A stretch of DNA of 64,000 nucleotides, taken from the IMG/VR virus record IMGVR_UViG_3300027839_000001, positions 22,404 to 86,403 of that record; one strand, given 5' to 3'. The DNA is from a virus. The notes under the pieces are model-generated. The model was not told the DNA's origin and ran no database searches. It was given only the letters and a program-made list of their open reading frames with translations. Both the position numbers and the translations under genes were made by a program. Of the stretch, positions 26,635 through 36,526 are shown piece by piece; position 1 is the first letter of the stretch; each line of letters begins with the position of its first letter.

Positions 26635-26772
26635 CGGGTGGCTTCACAGCAGGTAGGGTCATTGCAGAAATCTACTACTTCGCCGTTCGAGTGTTCGGCG
26701 GGTTATTTTACAGAAGGCATGTCAAATGGGAATCATGGCAAACATAATCGACACGTACGAAGAGGTGTTTTG

Positions 26773-28104
26773 ATGTTTTGGTACGTCGGGCCACTCGCCT
26801 ACACCGAGGAGCCAATTGCATCCGAAGAGATCGCGACGATGCGAGCCAAGACGGTGCGCGGAAGTAATCCGCCCCGTAAGCAACTCGGGCCGAACGAACT
26901 GCCCCCGCCTCAATACGCATGGACAATGCCAGCACGACTTAGCACGCGAGGAGGTCGAATGCTCGACCTTCGCCCGTTCGGATCTATGGCTAACACCAAC
27001 GACAGCGGCGGCGAGAATCATTTCGCTATCGTGGCTACCGACAGCCGACCGGGTACGACGCCCGACGGCTGGACTTATTTAGGCGGCGGAAATCCCGGCG
27101 ATGTCACGCTCGACACGCAACAGCGCCAGCGAATCGGAACCGGCGCGGGTATCACTATCGAGTCGAACAGTCTATCCGGCGCGATCCATGAGGCGTTCGT
27201 TTACAAAGCCGACCCAGAGGGGCTTACCGGCCCCAAGCCGGTGATGCCCTCTCGACACAGCCGCGTGACCTTTCGCGGATTAGGCCGACATCGGAGTCTG
27301 TTTGTTCCGATTGAATGGAACCGGCCCGAGTTCAAGCCATACCTCGACCACATACGCAAGGAATACAAGCACCGACTCGACGGATCTCAAGACGATGTCA
27401 AGCACCGGATGTGGATCGCTCAATTCCTCGACAACCACGGCATCAACCGAGCCGAGTTCCGAAACTTCCAAGATCCGACCACGCCGCCCGAGTCGCCGTT
27501 GGACCCACAGACGCCAATTACGGAATCATTCCCCGGCACATCCGGCACTCTCGGCGGCGACCTCACTTGGTACGAATACGACAGCAACTTTCAGAACGTC
27601 GGCGGGGTCGGGTTCAAGTCGAGCAGCGCCCACGGGACGGCTCGCGTCGAGCAGGATATGAGCGGCGGCGACGTGTGGGTACAGAACGCCATCAATGGCG
27701 GGCAAAATGGGTGGTTTGGCTGCGCTGTTCGGTTCGCGTCGGACGCGGAGACGTGCTATTGGTCATACACCCGAGGCGGAAGTGCGGGCAATAAGCACGC
27801 TCGGATAACCAAGCGAGTCGCCGGAACGGATTCGACGCTAACGGATGTCATCGGTTCCGCGTTTCCTAATAGCGATTACAATGAACGCCTTGAGATAATC
27901 GGCAGCAATCTAGAATTGCTCGCCAACGACGAAACAACTAGCCACCTCACCGTGACCGATTCGTCTCTCAGTTCAGCCAACGTCCGCGTTGGAGTCAGCG
28001 GGCGAGACAGCGGTGGGGACGCATTTGCGTACGACTTCCAGGCCGATGTGTTTGCGGCTGCTGGCAACGTCGTCGGAATGGTTACAGCAGCCTACATGAG
28101 CTGA
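26773..28104 (+). CDS. Appendage protein in a cassette of foreign composition
   Basis: A 443-residue protein. ATG 26773 has GAAGAGGTG upstream; a GTG at 26638 is possible but lacks a signal. The DNA is visibly richer in G and C, with CGN arginine and GCC/GGC codons, unlike its neighbours. The first 200 residues are a proline-rich N-terminal part, possibly an anchor. The last 180 (from LTWYEYDSNF) look like a lectin/glucanase-type beta sandwich with LEIIGSNLELLAN near residue 375. It contains no palindrome copy, and both its ends lie within the 40-bp direct repeats, so it is probably an exchangeable receptor-binding module. Confidence 0.7.
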   Translation: MFWYVGPLAYTEEPIASEEIATMRAKTVRGSNPPRKQLGPNELPPPQYAWTMPARLSTRGGRMLDLRPFGSMANTNDSGGENHFAIVATDSRPGTTPDGWTYLGGGNPGDVTLDTQQRQRIGTGAGITIESNSLSGAIHEAFVYKADPEGLTGPKPVMPSRHSRVTFRGLGRHRSLFVPIEWNRPEFKPYLDHIRKEYKHRLDGSQDDVKHRMWIAQFLDNHGINRAEFRNFQDPTTPPESPLDPQTPITESFPGTSGTLGGDLTWYEYDSNFQNVGGVGFKSSSAHGTARVEQDMSGGDVWVQNAINGGQNGWFGCAVRFASDAETCYWSYTRGGSAGNKHARITKRVAGTDSTLTDVIGSAFPNSDYNERLEIIGSNLELLANDETTSHLTVTDSSLSSANVRVGVSGRDSGGDAFAYDFQADVFAAAGNVVGMVTAAYMS

Positions 28105-28139
28105 GTAACCAACGATTTACAGTGGAAATAAAATGCTTG
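28100..28139 (+). repeat. Right 40-bp direct repeat flanking a cassette
   Basis: The second copy of the unit at 26449-26488, again spanning a gene end, the palindrome (28116-28128) and ATGCTTG. Here the ATG opens a six-codon frame, MLEGDK, whose TAA overlaps the ATG of the next gene (28153), so it may only be a leader or scar. Confidence 0.9.
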
Positions 28140-28152
28140 AGGGAGATAAATA

Positions 28153-29871
28153 ATGCACTACGTCGTCAAAAAAGGCACCACCAATTTCAGCGTCGAGTTG
28201 TATATCATCGACAACACCGACGGAACGCCCGAATTGGGAGTCGTCTTCGATACGAGCGGCATTGATCTCAATTATCGCCGAGAGGGTTCGGCCCTCGTGA
28301 CGGTCACAGAAGCGACGCTCGCCGCGCTGACAACAGCGCATTCCGACGGCGGATTCAAAGAGATCGGCAACGGGCGCTATCGGTTCGATCTTCCCGACGC
28401 CGCATTCGCCACCGGAAAACAAAACGTCACAATCGGCGGCACGATAACGGGCATGATCGTCATGCCCGTGTTGTGTCAATTGGTGGACTACGACCCCGAG
28501 GACAGCGTACGGCTCGGACTTACGGCGCTACCCAACGCGGCGGCAGAAGCATCTGGTGGACTCTACACGCAAGGCAGTGGTTCGGGTCAAATAGCCCAAG
28601 ATTCAAGCGGTAGAATCAATACTAATTTAGTTGCAATCAGTAGCTCGACATCCTACGTTAGCACGCTAAACACCGCGTTAGCCGACTATTATAGTTACGG
28701 CTATTTTAACGCAAACGTCTACGCAATCAATACCTCAGCGTCATACGTTTCGACAATGGATTCGTTCTTCTCTGACTACATGAGTAACGGATATGTGACG
28801 GCGAACGTCGCGTATATCTCTGGCTCGGCGTCATACGTGAGCTACCTAGATACGATATGTAGCGACTACTCAAGCGGCTATTTAAATGCGAACGTCGCGT
28901 ATATCAATGGCTCGGCGTCATACGTGAGCTACCTAGATACGATATGTAGCGACTACTCAAGCGGCTATTTAAATGCGAACGTCGCCGCGATCAGCAGTAA
29001 CACGGGTAACGTAAGCAGCTTCGATACCGCTTGTGGCGACTATTCAACTTATGGATTCAATGCGAACACCAACTACATTGAAAGCTCCGACGCGACCGAC
29101 CAGATCGGTGATGCAGTCTGGGACGAAGAAGTTACGACAGGCCACACCACAGCAGACAGTGCGGGCAAGAAGCTAAACGACGCGAGCGCAGCGGGCGACC
29201 CCTGGAGTACGACGCTAGGCGGATACGGAGCGGGAACGGCGGGGTATATCCTATACACAAACCTTGATGCACCAGTTTCCACTGTTGATACCGTGGTTGA
29301 TGGTATTGCTACAACCCTGGGAACTGCCGGTGCTGGTCTTATGGACCTGGGTGGCATGTCTACAGCCATGAAGGCCGAAGTAAACACAGAGGCCGACGTT
29401 GCATTGTCAGACATCGGATTAAACTATCTTGTTGCTGCTGACGCAATCGTGGGCGCTTACGATCCTGTCGATGGGTCAGTCTTCACTCAGATCGTATCGA
29501 AGTCAGTGAGTCCATCCTGGGGCGACTTCTCTCCGTTGTACCAGTCATTAGAGGCGGTTGGTGACGTTACGAGTGCATTAGGTGTGACGGCGGCAGGCAG
29601 GCTAAAGGAGTCTGCGAGTCAGATCATCCTCGGTGTCGTCGACACGGTGGTGAACACGCACACGCCTACGACTACCGTGCTTCAGGCAGACGATATCACT
29701 GAGGCAACTGCTGATCACTTCGTAGACAGGGTTATCATATTCACAACTGGTGTTCTGGCAGGGCAGCAGGCAGTCATAACCGGATACTCACTAGTCGGCG
29801 GTATCGGTCAGTTCACCGTAGCTGTAATGACTGACGCACCTGCTAACGATGATGAATTCATAATAGTATAG
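28153..29871 (+). CDS. Tail fibre-like protein with 29-residue tandem repeats
   Basis: A 572-residue protein. Residues 1-110 form a beta-rich head. Residues about 157-300 consist of five to six repeats of 28-30 residues built on ANVAYI-GSASYVSYLDT--SDY-SGYL; two central copies are nearly identical at DNA level with an 87-bp period (28801, 28888, 28975). After this comes the module DAVWDEEVTTGHTTADSAG, then AAGDPWSTTLGGYGAGTAG, which I know from phage tail proteins. Up to about 29260 the composition matches the foreign cassette; after a decayed palindrome at 29276 it returns to phage style. This suggests a chimeric fibre whose outer repeats were exchanged. Confidence 0.7.
   Translation: MHYVVKKGTTNFSVELYIIDNTDGTPELGVVFDTSGIDLNYRREGSALVTVTEATLAALTTAHSDGGFKEIGNGRYRFDLPDAAFATGKQNVTIGGTITGMIVMPVLCQLVDYDPEDSVRLGLTALPNAAAEASGGLYTQGSGSGQIAQDSSGRINTNLVAISSSTSYVSTLNTALADYYSYGYFNANVYAINTSASYVSTMDSFFSDYMSNGYVTANVAYISGSASYVSYLDTICSDYSSGYLNANVAYINGSASYVSYLDTICSDYSSGYLNANVAAISSNTGNVSSFDTACGDYSTYGFNANTNYIESSDATDQIGDAVWDEEVTTGHTTADSAGKKLNDASAAGDPWSTTLGGYGAGTAGYILYTNLDAPVSTVDTVVDGIATTLGTAGAGLMDLGGMSTAMKAEVNTEADVALSDIGLNYLVAADAIVGAYDPVDGSVFTQIVSKSVSPSWGDFSPLYQSLEAVGDVTSALGVTAAGRLKESASQIILGVVDTVVNTHTPTTTVLQADDITEATADHFVDRVIIFTTGVLAGQQAVITGYSLVGGIGQFTVAVMTDAPANDDEFIIV
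28714..29060 (+). repeat. 87-bp tandem repeats in the fibre gene
   Basis: Period 87 bp, with unit starts at 28801, 28888 and 28975 (each GCGAACGTCGC...). The first two units differ by only a few bases, while flanking units are diverged. Each unit encodes 29 residues; recombination between them would change fibre length in 29-residue steps. Confidence 0.9.
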
Positions 29872-29920
29872 CCTGCGCAGGCGAAAGGTGTCCGCATTTC
29901 TTTCCACTGGAAATTAGAGT

Positions 29921-30811
29921 ATGGCTACACGACTTGGATTAACCGGAACACCCGCTGCCGCCGCCAGCGGTCCCCCTCCAGCCTCGCCGATAAACCTCAC
30001 GCTCACTACTATCGAGCAAGTGAGCGAGAGTGGCTTCGATGCCGTCATAACAGTACGCAACATACCGTTCAGCTTTCCAGATTCAGAAGTCGAGGTCGGT
30101 GTCACTCCCGTAATCGGATGGGAGCTAGAGCTAACAACACTAGAGTCACTGCCTGAGGTGGGCGTTGACGGTCGAGCCGACATTACAATCGGTACGGTTC
30201 AGCTACAGTCTCAGAGTCCAAGTATAGACACAGAGGTACGTAATGTACCTACCATCGAAGTAGAGGTAGAGCAAAGACTTGAACTGGTATACGACCAGAA
30301 CCATACTCTAACCACTACGGAACTGGAACCTGACATCTCAGTGCAGGCTGAGACTGCCAAGGTTATAGACATAGTACTGACTAGCATCGAGACTGACACA
30401 TGGGGCAGGATAAACGCAGTCAATACTATAGCCGATACGACCAAGTTCATTCACACTGGCAGGTCGCAGTCGTCGAACGTCCTAATGGGTGTTAACGCAG
30501 GGCCGTTCAAGCTGAACCACGCCATGACTACTTACAAGCGAGGGTCTAAAGTAAACGTCCTTCACCTCTCAGTAGTCAAGCCAGTGGTAGTCACAGTGCA
30601 GGCTGACTTCAAGATGATCATACCTATCATGTACGTAGAGTCCGGTGAGTTCAGCTACAAGGACAGGGCACAGTACCTGAAGATCGAGAACGATGCATTG
30701 GTCGATGGAGTCATGGCACAGGATGGCGATACTGAAGACATACCAGTATTACTCAAAGATAACGACGGACGTTTGATCACAGGCATACAAGCCAGAAGAG
30801 TCTCGGTCTAG
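29921..30811 (+). CDS. Hypothetical beta-rich appendage protein
   Basis: A 296-residue protein with an Ala/Pro-rich start and then four or five similar stretches around the pattern L-T-T-I/L-E (LTLTTIEQVSE, ELTTLESLPEV, LTTTELEPDI, LTSIETDTWG), so it is built of short beta repeats. There are no cysteines or membrane segments. Palindrome copy 29901-29913 lies seven bases before ATG 29921 and no other ribosome-binding site is clear. The C-terminal 100 residues are a separate fold. Probably part of the tail tip complex. Confidence 0.55.
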   Translation: MATRLGLTGTPAAAASGPPPASPINLTLTTIEQVSESGFDAVITVRNIPFSFPDSEVEVGVTPVIGWELELTTLESLPEVGVDGRADITIGTVQLQSQSPSIDTEVRNVPTIEVEVEQRLELVYDQNHTLTTTELEPDISVQAETAKVIDIVLTSIETDTWGRINAVNTIADTTKFIHTGRSQSSNVLMGVNAGPFKLNHAMTTYKRGSKVNVLHLSVVKPVVVTVQADFKMIIPIMYVESGEFSYKDRAQYLKIENDALVDGVMAQDGDTEDIPVLLKDNDGRLITGIQARRVSV

Positions 30812-30828
30812 TTTACACTGGAAATAAA

Positions 30829-33432
30829 ATGACATCAGACGAATCCATAGTAATCAACGGCGTGGAGCAGGAAGGCGGCAGCCGCAGTGTTGCCTACACC
30901 TACGGCGGGGAGATATGTCCAGACTCAGCGAACTTTGGGTACGTACATGGACCCTCTCCATCAGTAGCTACTCTATCCCACACTGAAGCCATAGACGCAC
31001 CAATGGGTTCAGACCTTTCTCTTCAGGTTGGGGTTGCACAATGGAGAGGGTTCGTCATTCAAAGCACAAAGACGCTAGATACGGAGACTGGCGAGACTTA
31101 CAGCATACGAGCGCACGACTGGAGAGACAGGCTGCACGACGTGTGGTTCTTTGCTGCATTCAACATGCATGAAGACGACGGCAGGGTGTGGCACATGCCG
31201 GAACACCTGTGGGAAAATCAGACCAAGGTATACATCTCTAAAGAACTCAGTCAGGTAGACATAGACGATCTACAGTTCTTCGAGGAAGACATAGAGGACC
31301 CGGCATACAACGACCTGCTTGAGAACCTTCTTGGAGAGAGCTACATAAGTGCAGCAAGCATCATAGAGATACTCGGCCTAAAGCACGAGTTCATATGGGC
31401 AGCAGAGGAGAGAGTATTTGAAATACTAGACGAAGCTGTGCCCATGAACATGGACTGGATATCTGGCGTAAAGGTAGTAGACGCCCTACAGCAGGTGCTT
31501 GAGTCGTGCGGCCTTCAGTTCACCATATACGGTGAAGATGTAATCATGATCACACTAAGGGGATGGACTAGCGAGGAGCTTGTCAACCAGTACATGGCAG
31601 GTCTTGACGATCCATGCATATGGGGTGCGAATCAGATTTCCACTGGAAAGGAATTGAACATGAAGGGCAGGAGAGTCTTGCTCGTCGGAGGAAAGAACAC
31701 GCAGCAGTGGACGTACCCATGCAGGCAGAACTGGAATGCCAACTGGGACTGGCAGCTATGCTATGGTGGATGGCAACTAAGTGCATTCCTTAAAACTAAT
31801 TTCAACTCAGAGGGACAGAGTCTCACTAGATGGAGCAAGATAAAAGAGCTACCAGAAGAATACCATGACCACAATCTATGGAGTGATGGCGTAAAGGTTC
31901 AAGGCGAAGGGGCTGTCGACCTGAAGAGAACAAGGATGGAGATGACAGTACAGGAGTATATCGACAAGGTGGCGTGGAAGGTTTACATAGTTGACCCTAA
32001 CTGGTCAGTCAGTGAGATGAACCCGGCCCCTGAACTCAACACCGATTTTGACGCGCTGGGAGAGGAACCCTACTACAATACCATTCTGCAAAAGATGGAC
32101 AAAGAGACGCTCGTGCCTGAGAATACTTATCGCGGAACAGAGGCAACCGTGACTCTGCCTGGTGATCCGCAACCGGAGTCGCTGGATGAGATCGACGATG
32201 TAGAGCTTGCATTATTTCCAGTGGAAGAATGGGACGATTCAGAAATAGAGTCGAACATAGACAACGGATTCACCGGCGATTATAACTTCTCATTCCCTGT
32301 ATACAACAAGCTAAACACAGACACGAACCTGAAGATGCTTCCATATATAGCTACGAGGAGAATCCTTGGCGGCATGGAGTCAGCACTTGATAGACAGGTT
32401 ACGGTGGTCCCAGTCACCAAGGGAGTGACTATCACAGAAGAAGAAGTCATAGACCCCAAGACACACAGGTCTGTCTTCAGATTAAGACTGGTGTTCTCTA
32501 ATGCACAGTTCTGGATCGATGAGGACATGGACTTCAGGAAGATGGATAGCAGAAAGGCTGACAGGATAGTGGTCACGCTGGCTCATGGCAAGGACATGTA
32601 TACACATGAGGCAGGAGAAGAGATAGGGGCTGTGTTTGATAGGGGTCCAGGTCCAGAGCAAGGCTTCCAGCAAAACGCACGGATACGAACACAAAAGCAC
32701 AACATACCTACACTGCACAAGGCTTTTGTGGATGGTGGTGAGTACAATGTTCTCGCAGAGAACTTCAGGCTAGACCTTGAAAACGGTGGGTCAGAGCCAG
32801 CAGTGAGGCCAATCAATGCCGATGCGGTTGCAGGCAAGATCTCACACCAGCTATTGTTCCACGATGCTATCAACCGTACAGGATACATGGAGTTCGATGA
32901 AACTACGGGAACCCTGCCAGATGGAATGATCGAATCAGTATCCGTACGATTCAGTGCAACAAATGGCATTACGGAGCGTGTTAATTACACAGGTGAGGAG
33001 ATAGATGACAACCTGATACGGGCACCTTTCAGGATAGGAGCAAGCAGGCTGGTCAATGATCTTGAAGATATAAACAGAGACATTCTTAATTCAGTTCTCC
33101 CTCTAATATCAACTAAGGTGCTGAATCAAGCATCGAAGAAGGACTCAACAAGTTCCGATCTAGGAATATCCGATACGTCCACCGAGGAACGTAGGATGAT
33201 AGAGTTCAACAATGCCGGTGCCGATAAAGCTGTCGTTGAGGTCAAACTGGAAAGGACGCACATGCAAATGAACGAGGCACTGGCGTGGGAGGGGATAGTT
33301 AAGCATGGAGTAGTGGTAATAGGTGAAAGAAATCGACCAAAAGAAGGTGTGTACTTAGACCCTCGGTGGTCATACGATATCGAATCATACTTAGAAGACC
33401 TTCAGGCCCTTTACGACGCGGAGGGTGGATAG
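30829..33432 (+). CDS. Large tail tip / baseplate protein
   Basis: An 867-residue protein starting behind TTTACACTGGAAATAAAATG. The first 110 residues contain a strand-rich stretch with QWRGFVIQS and a short loop, followed by TYSIRAHDWRDRL, which resembles the beginning of tail-hub (gp27/gp44-like) proteins. A long mixed alpha/beta body follows. Size and position, the largest protein after the tape measure, suit the tail hub or baseplate core that carries the fibres. Palindrome copies at 31637 (QISTGKEL) and, with one change, 32215. The family is inferred. Confidence 0.5.
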   Translation: MTSDESIVINGVEQEGGSRSVAYTYGGEICPDSANFGYVHGPSPSVATLSHTEAIDAPMGSDLSLQVGVAQWRGFVIQSTKTLDTETGETYSIRAHDWRDRLHDVWFFAAFNMHEDDGRVWHMPEHLWENQTKVYISKELSQVDIDDLQFFEEDIEDPAYNDLLENLLGESYISAASIIEILGLKHEFIWAAEERVFEILDEAVPMNMDWISGVKVVDALQQVLESCGLQFTIYGEDVIMITLRGWTSEELVNQYMAGLDDPCIWGANQISTGKELNMKGRRVLLVGGKNTQQWTYPCRQNWNANWDWQLCYGGWQLSAFLKTNFNSEGQSLTRWSKIKELPEEYHDHNLWSDGVKVQGEGAVDLKRTRMEMTVQEYIDKVAWKVYIVDPNWSVSEMNPAPELNTDFDALGEEPYYNTILQKMDKETLVPENTYRGTEATVTLPGDPQPESLDEIDDVELALFPVEEWDDSEIESNIDNGFTGDYNFSFPVYNKLNTDTNLKMLPYIATRRILGGMESALDRQVTVVPVTKGVTITEEEVIDPKTHRSVFRLRLVFSNAQFWIDEDMDFRKMDSRKADRIVVTLAHGKDMYTHEAGEEIGAVFDRGPGPEQGFQQNARIRTQKHNIPTLHKAFVDGGEYNVLAENFRLDLENGGSEPAVRPINADAVAGKISHQLLFHDAINRTGYMEFDETTGTLPDGMIESVSVRFSATNGITERVNYTGEEIDDNLIRAPFRIGASRLVNDLEDINRDILNSVLPLISTKVLNQASKKDSTSSDLGISDTSTEERRMIEFNNAGADKAVVEVKLERTHMQMNEALAWEGIVKHGVVVIGERNRPKEGVYLDPRWSYDIESYLEDLQALYDAEGG

Positions 33433-33448
33433 TTTCCACTGTAAACAT

Positions 33449-34522
33449 ATGGCCCTTAGAACATTATCTAATCAACAAGACCACACACCAATAGCTCAGC
33501 CATCGGGTGAGTTTACTGTGTTCTGGCCTGGGTACGACATACCTGAGCGAAGAACAAACAAGGAGAAGAGGGTTTTAATAACCAGCTTAATGAAAGGGAC
33601 AAGCTTCGGAATCTCAGTGTCTGAACTTAGCCACGAGTCTCTAGTTAAGTACGGAATAGAAGACCACCAGGTCTACATCGAAATGACAGGGAACGTCATA
33701 GTTGATGGAGTCTGTCTCGTAAAGGTCTATTACGACGGGACCGATGACACCGGAAGGGTTTACGCAGGCGAGCCAGTAGTGTTTGATACGCAGACAGCGA
33801 CTGCCGTGACGGGAATAAATGAGACATGGGAGAAAGATGAGTACAAGGTAGTCGGCATAGCAATGGAGGATCACGAAACTTCGCAGAACCTTCACTGGGA
33901 CGACCAGATATACTCAGTGATACCAGTCAGGCTGATACCACCAATCCTAGAAGACGCGGAGGAGATGCACGTAGGTATCGTTGGTACGGGCGGCATTACT
34001 GGTGCTAGAAAGCTGGTAGAGGATGATGTCACTGCACCGGAAGTAGAAGAGGGGGAGCCTGAAGAAGAGGCACCCTATAATCCAGAGCAGTTCTCTGAGG
34101 GCGACATATTAATAGGCTTCGGTGAAGTTGAACTTATGTACGAGAAGAAGGTGAAGCAGGACCCAGAGGACGACGACGAAGAAGGGGAGTCCATCCTTAA
34201 GCAACGGCTAAGTGATGAAACCGTGATACTGAAAGAGGTGTCGAATGCCAAGGGATACGCAGCGCCCGGCTATCTAGTCACCGTACATAAGGACGACAAG
34301 GGCGTGTGGTGGGTAGAAGGGCCTGACAACTACGTAGCTACACTGAGTGAGGACGCCGACGCAAACGCTTCAGCACTGGCTAACCTCAAGGTAAACGATC
34401 ATGAGCTAACTGTTCACCATGACGTGTTCACTGGCGGAGGAACCCTGGAATCTGGTGCTAAGATAAGAATTCGCTGGAATAAGAAGAAGCTACACTGGAG
34501 CATTATAGGGGCGGAATGTTAA
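33449..34522 (+). CDS. Hypothetical tail-region protein
   Basis: A 357-residue acidic protein. The middle (about residues 200-270) is a Glu-rich low-complexity linker, joining a beta-rich N-terminal half to a small C-terminal beta domain. ATG 33449 lies three bases after palindrome copy 33433-33445; a GTG at 33425 is in frame but is too close to its GGAGG. The TAA is followed at once by the ATG of the next gene (TAAATG). Function unknown; part of the appendage operon. Confidence 0.55.
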   Translation: MALRTLSNQQDHTPIAQPSGEFTVFWPGYDIPERRTNKEKRVLITSLMKGTSFGISVSELSHESLVKYGIEDHQVYIEMTGNVIVDGVCLVKVYYDGTDDTGRVYAGEPVVFDTQTATAVTGINETWEKDEYKVVGIAMEDHETSQNLHWDDQIYSVIPVRLIPPILEDAEEMHVGIVGTGGITGARKLVEDDVTAPEVEEGEPEEEAPYNPEQFSEGDILIGFGEVELMYEKKVKQDPEDDDEEGESILKQRLSDETVILKEVSNAKGYAAPGYLVTVHKDDKGVWWVEGPDNYVATLSEDADANASALANLKVNDHELTVHHDVFTGGGTLESGAKIRIRWNKKKLHWSIIGAEC

Positions 34523-36526
34523 ATGGATAAGTTCGGAGTCAGCAGGTGCTGCTGTGGTGCTAGGTATCTCAAGTGTGATTGCAGTCTCGTATGCACTGAA
34601 GGGACTACACCCTGTTGTGTAACGATCACAATAGAGGGTGCAGAGAATCTACCGGCAGATAACTTCGCACACTGCAACGAGTGCGAGAGCCTTAACGGCA
34701 CATACATACTCACATCCAACCTTGATAGCTGCCACTGGAGGGGAAGTCTGTGCCAGAACGGCGGAACTGCAAGGCCGGGAGTGTGCTGTGCATATGAGCA
34801 TGTCGAGCTTATTTACAGAGACAGACTTCCATTCTCTGGTGAAGAGGAAGGGCATAGATGGTATCTTACTTTCGTAAACGGACCTACCTATACGGCAGAA
34901 CATGATCATGACCCAGAGGATCTCGACGATCCAGAGTACAAGATAAACTGTGAGTCATTGTCACTTACAATGGAGGCCACTGCATCTGATATAGAGGCAG
35001 AAACCACTGAATTCTGGTGTAAGTTTCCACTGGAAATCACAGTCAGGACTAGCTCGTCCGATGCCAGATCAGGATGCATTGAAGAGTACACTTGCAGGGA
35101 CGACACCGGCTCTAGGTGGCCTCGGTGCGACTGCTGGGACCTCCCTTTGTCGTACACGGTTAGCTTCGATGAGGATATTATACTCAAAGAACATGAAGCC
35201 GAGGAGGATGAGTGCGTAATAGGCGATGTCTTAAGCGACCTTAATAGTCCACTGACTCTCAGGTACAAGACCGCATACTGGTCAGAAACGGCTGGGCCAT
35301 GGGGTATTTCTGAAAGGCTCGCATACGATCAAGCTAGGCTTGACTGCATTATAGACATAGGATCGTTCACCAAGATCAACGCACTCGGTCCTTCGTGCCA
35401 GCCAGGCCAATATGTTGGCGTCGAGATGTGGATCACAAGGATGCCGACATTGACGGTGCCAACGGTTCCGTTTCAGTTTGACCTAGCTGCCGTTATTGCA
35501 TTCGTTGAATTCGATGAGCTAGGAGAGAAGACATACAGTGCATATCTTTGGAAGAGAGTCTCATCTGACTGTTCTTCACCTAGCCCTGAGACGCATTGGT
35601 CAGAGAGAAGCGGGTGTGAGTGCACTGGAACCATAGGCGACTCAAGTGGATGGGAACTAGTTGAGTCAGGTGACGTTCTCCGAACAACTGACGACGGAGG
35701 ATTCGACCCAATACAGATAGTGCCATCTGAGATATACGACTTCTCGGATCTTTCCACTGTAAATGTTAGCTTCCCAGAAGACACAGACAACTGCGGTGAC
35801 AACGATCCCTGTCCAGAAGATGGGTGCATGACCTGTATAGATGACTACAATACAGGGCCAGTTAATATCGGAGTTGAGTTCCAGGCCAACACAAAAGCAC
35901 CTGAGACGCCAGAGCCTCCACCTGGGCAGTTCATATTTCCACTGGAAATCAACGGAGATTGCGAGGACTCATGCCCACACCTAGAGTCTGGCATGTATGT
36001 TCTTGAGTACAATAATGGCAATGGTGGATCAGGAGTCAGATGCTTAGGGGGCGATGTCTGGACCACGATAACAACGGAAAGAAATGACCTTGGACAGTCA
36101 GTGTCCGTGCCAAAGAAGGTTTATAGCGGTGGTTGCTCCTGGAGGTACAGGGTAGAAGGATTCTCTGGGTGCGGAATGTACAGAATATCGCTCGGTAACT
36201 ACACTATAGGAGCCGACCCATACCACTGGATAATCAGACTTGCGATTGGTGGAAATCAGAACTTCAATGCGCAGAATCCTACGGTTTTTTCGACGACTTG
36301 GAGCCTTATATTCGAGACACAGATACCGATCCTGTCTGAAATAGGGGGAGTGCAGGCCAGTACTCCTGAGCAGACCAAGTACCTGATGATGGAGCAACTA
36401 GACGGTCTAGAGCTTGAGTTGGTGAGCCAGCGCAATGGAATGAGGAACCAGCAGATAGTGTTCAGTGAGGCGTGCCACATAGACGAGACAACAGATGCGG
36501 CACCAGTGATACTGAGGACACTATGA
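34523..36526 (+). CDS. Cysteine-rich appendage protein
   Basis: A 667-residue protein with dozens of cysteines, starting MDKFGVSRCCCGARYLKCDC. Blocks such as CNECESLNGTYIL ... CHWRG (near residues 51-75) and further CxxC or CCC groups recur through its length, which points to several small disulfide- or metal-stabilised domains exposed to the outside. I have seen similar N-G-T-Y-x-L modules in proteins of Planctomycetes and their phages, which is why that host is suggested. Three exact palindromes lie inside: 35024 (FPLEIT), 35751 (STVN) and 35936 (FPLEIN), the last two only 185 bp apart. No catalytic motif is visible. Confidence 0.6.
   Translation: MDKFGVSRCCCGARYLKCDCSLVCTEGTTPCCVTITIEGAENLPADNFAHCNECESLNGTYILTSNLDSCHWRGSLCQNGGTARPGVCCAYEHVELIYRDRLPFSGEEEGHRWYLTFVNGPTYTAEHDHDPEDLDDPEYKINCESLSLTMEATASDIEAETTEFWCKFPLEITVRTSSSDARSGCIEEYTCRDDTGSRWPRCDCWDLPLSYTVSFDEDIILKEHEAEEDECVIGDVLSDLNSPLTLRYKTAYWSETAGPWGISERLAYDQARLDCIIDIGSFTKINALGPSCQPGQYVGVEMWITRMPTLTVPTVPFQFDLAAVIAFVEFDELGEKTYSAYLWKRVSSDCSSPSPETHWSERSGCECTGTIGDSSGWELVESGDVLRTTDDGGFDPIQIVPSEIYDFSDLSTVNVSFPEDTDNCGDNDPCPEDGCMTCIDDYNTGPVNIGVEFQANTKAPETPEPPPGQFIFPLEINGDCEDSCPHLESGMYVLEYNNGNGGSGVRCLGGDVWTTITTERNDLGQSVSVPKKVYSGGCSWRYRVEGFSGCGMYRISLGNYTIGADPYHWIIRLAIGGNQNFNAQNPTVFSTTWSLIFETQIPILSEIGGVQASTPEQTKYLMMEQLDGLELELVSQRNGMRNQQIVFSEACHIDETTDAAPVILRTL

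Noticed and set aside
34491-34505. Extra palindrome copy near 34491 (TACACTGGAG)
   Set aside because: Only the centre matches; both outer arms differ, so it is counted neither as exact nor as near copy.
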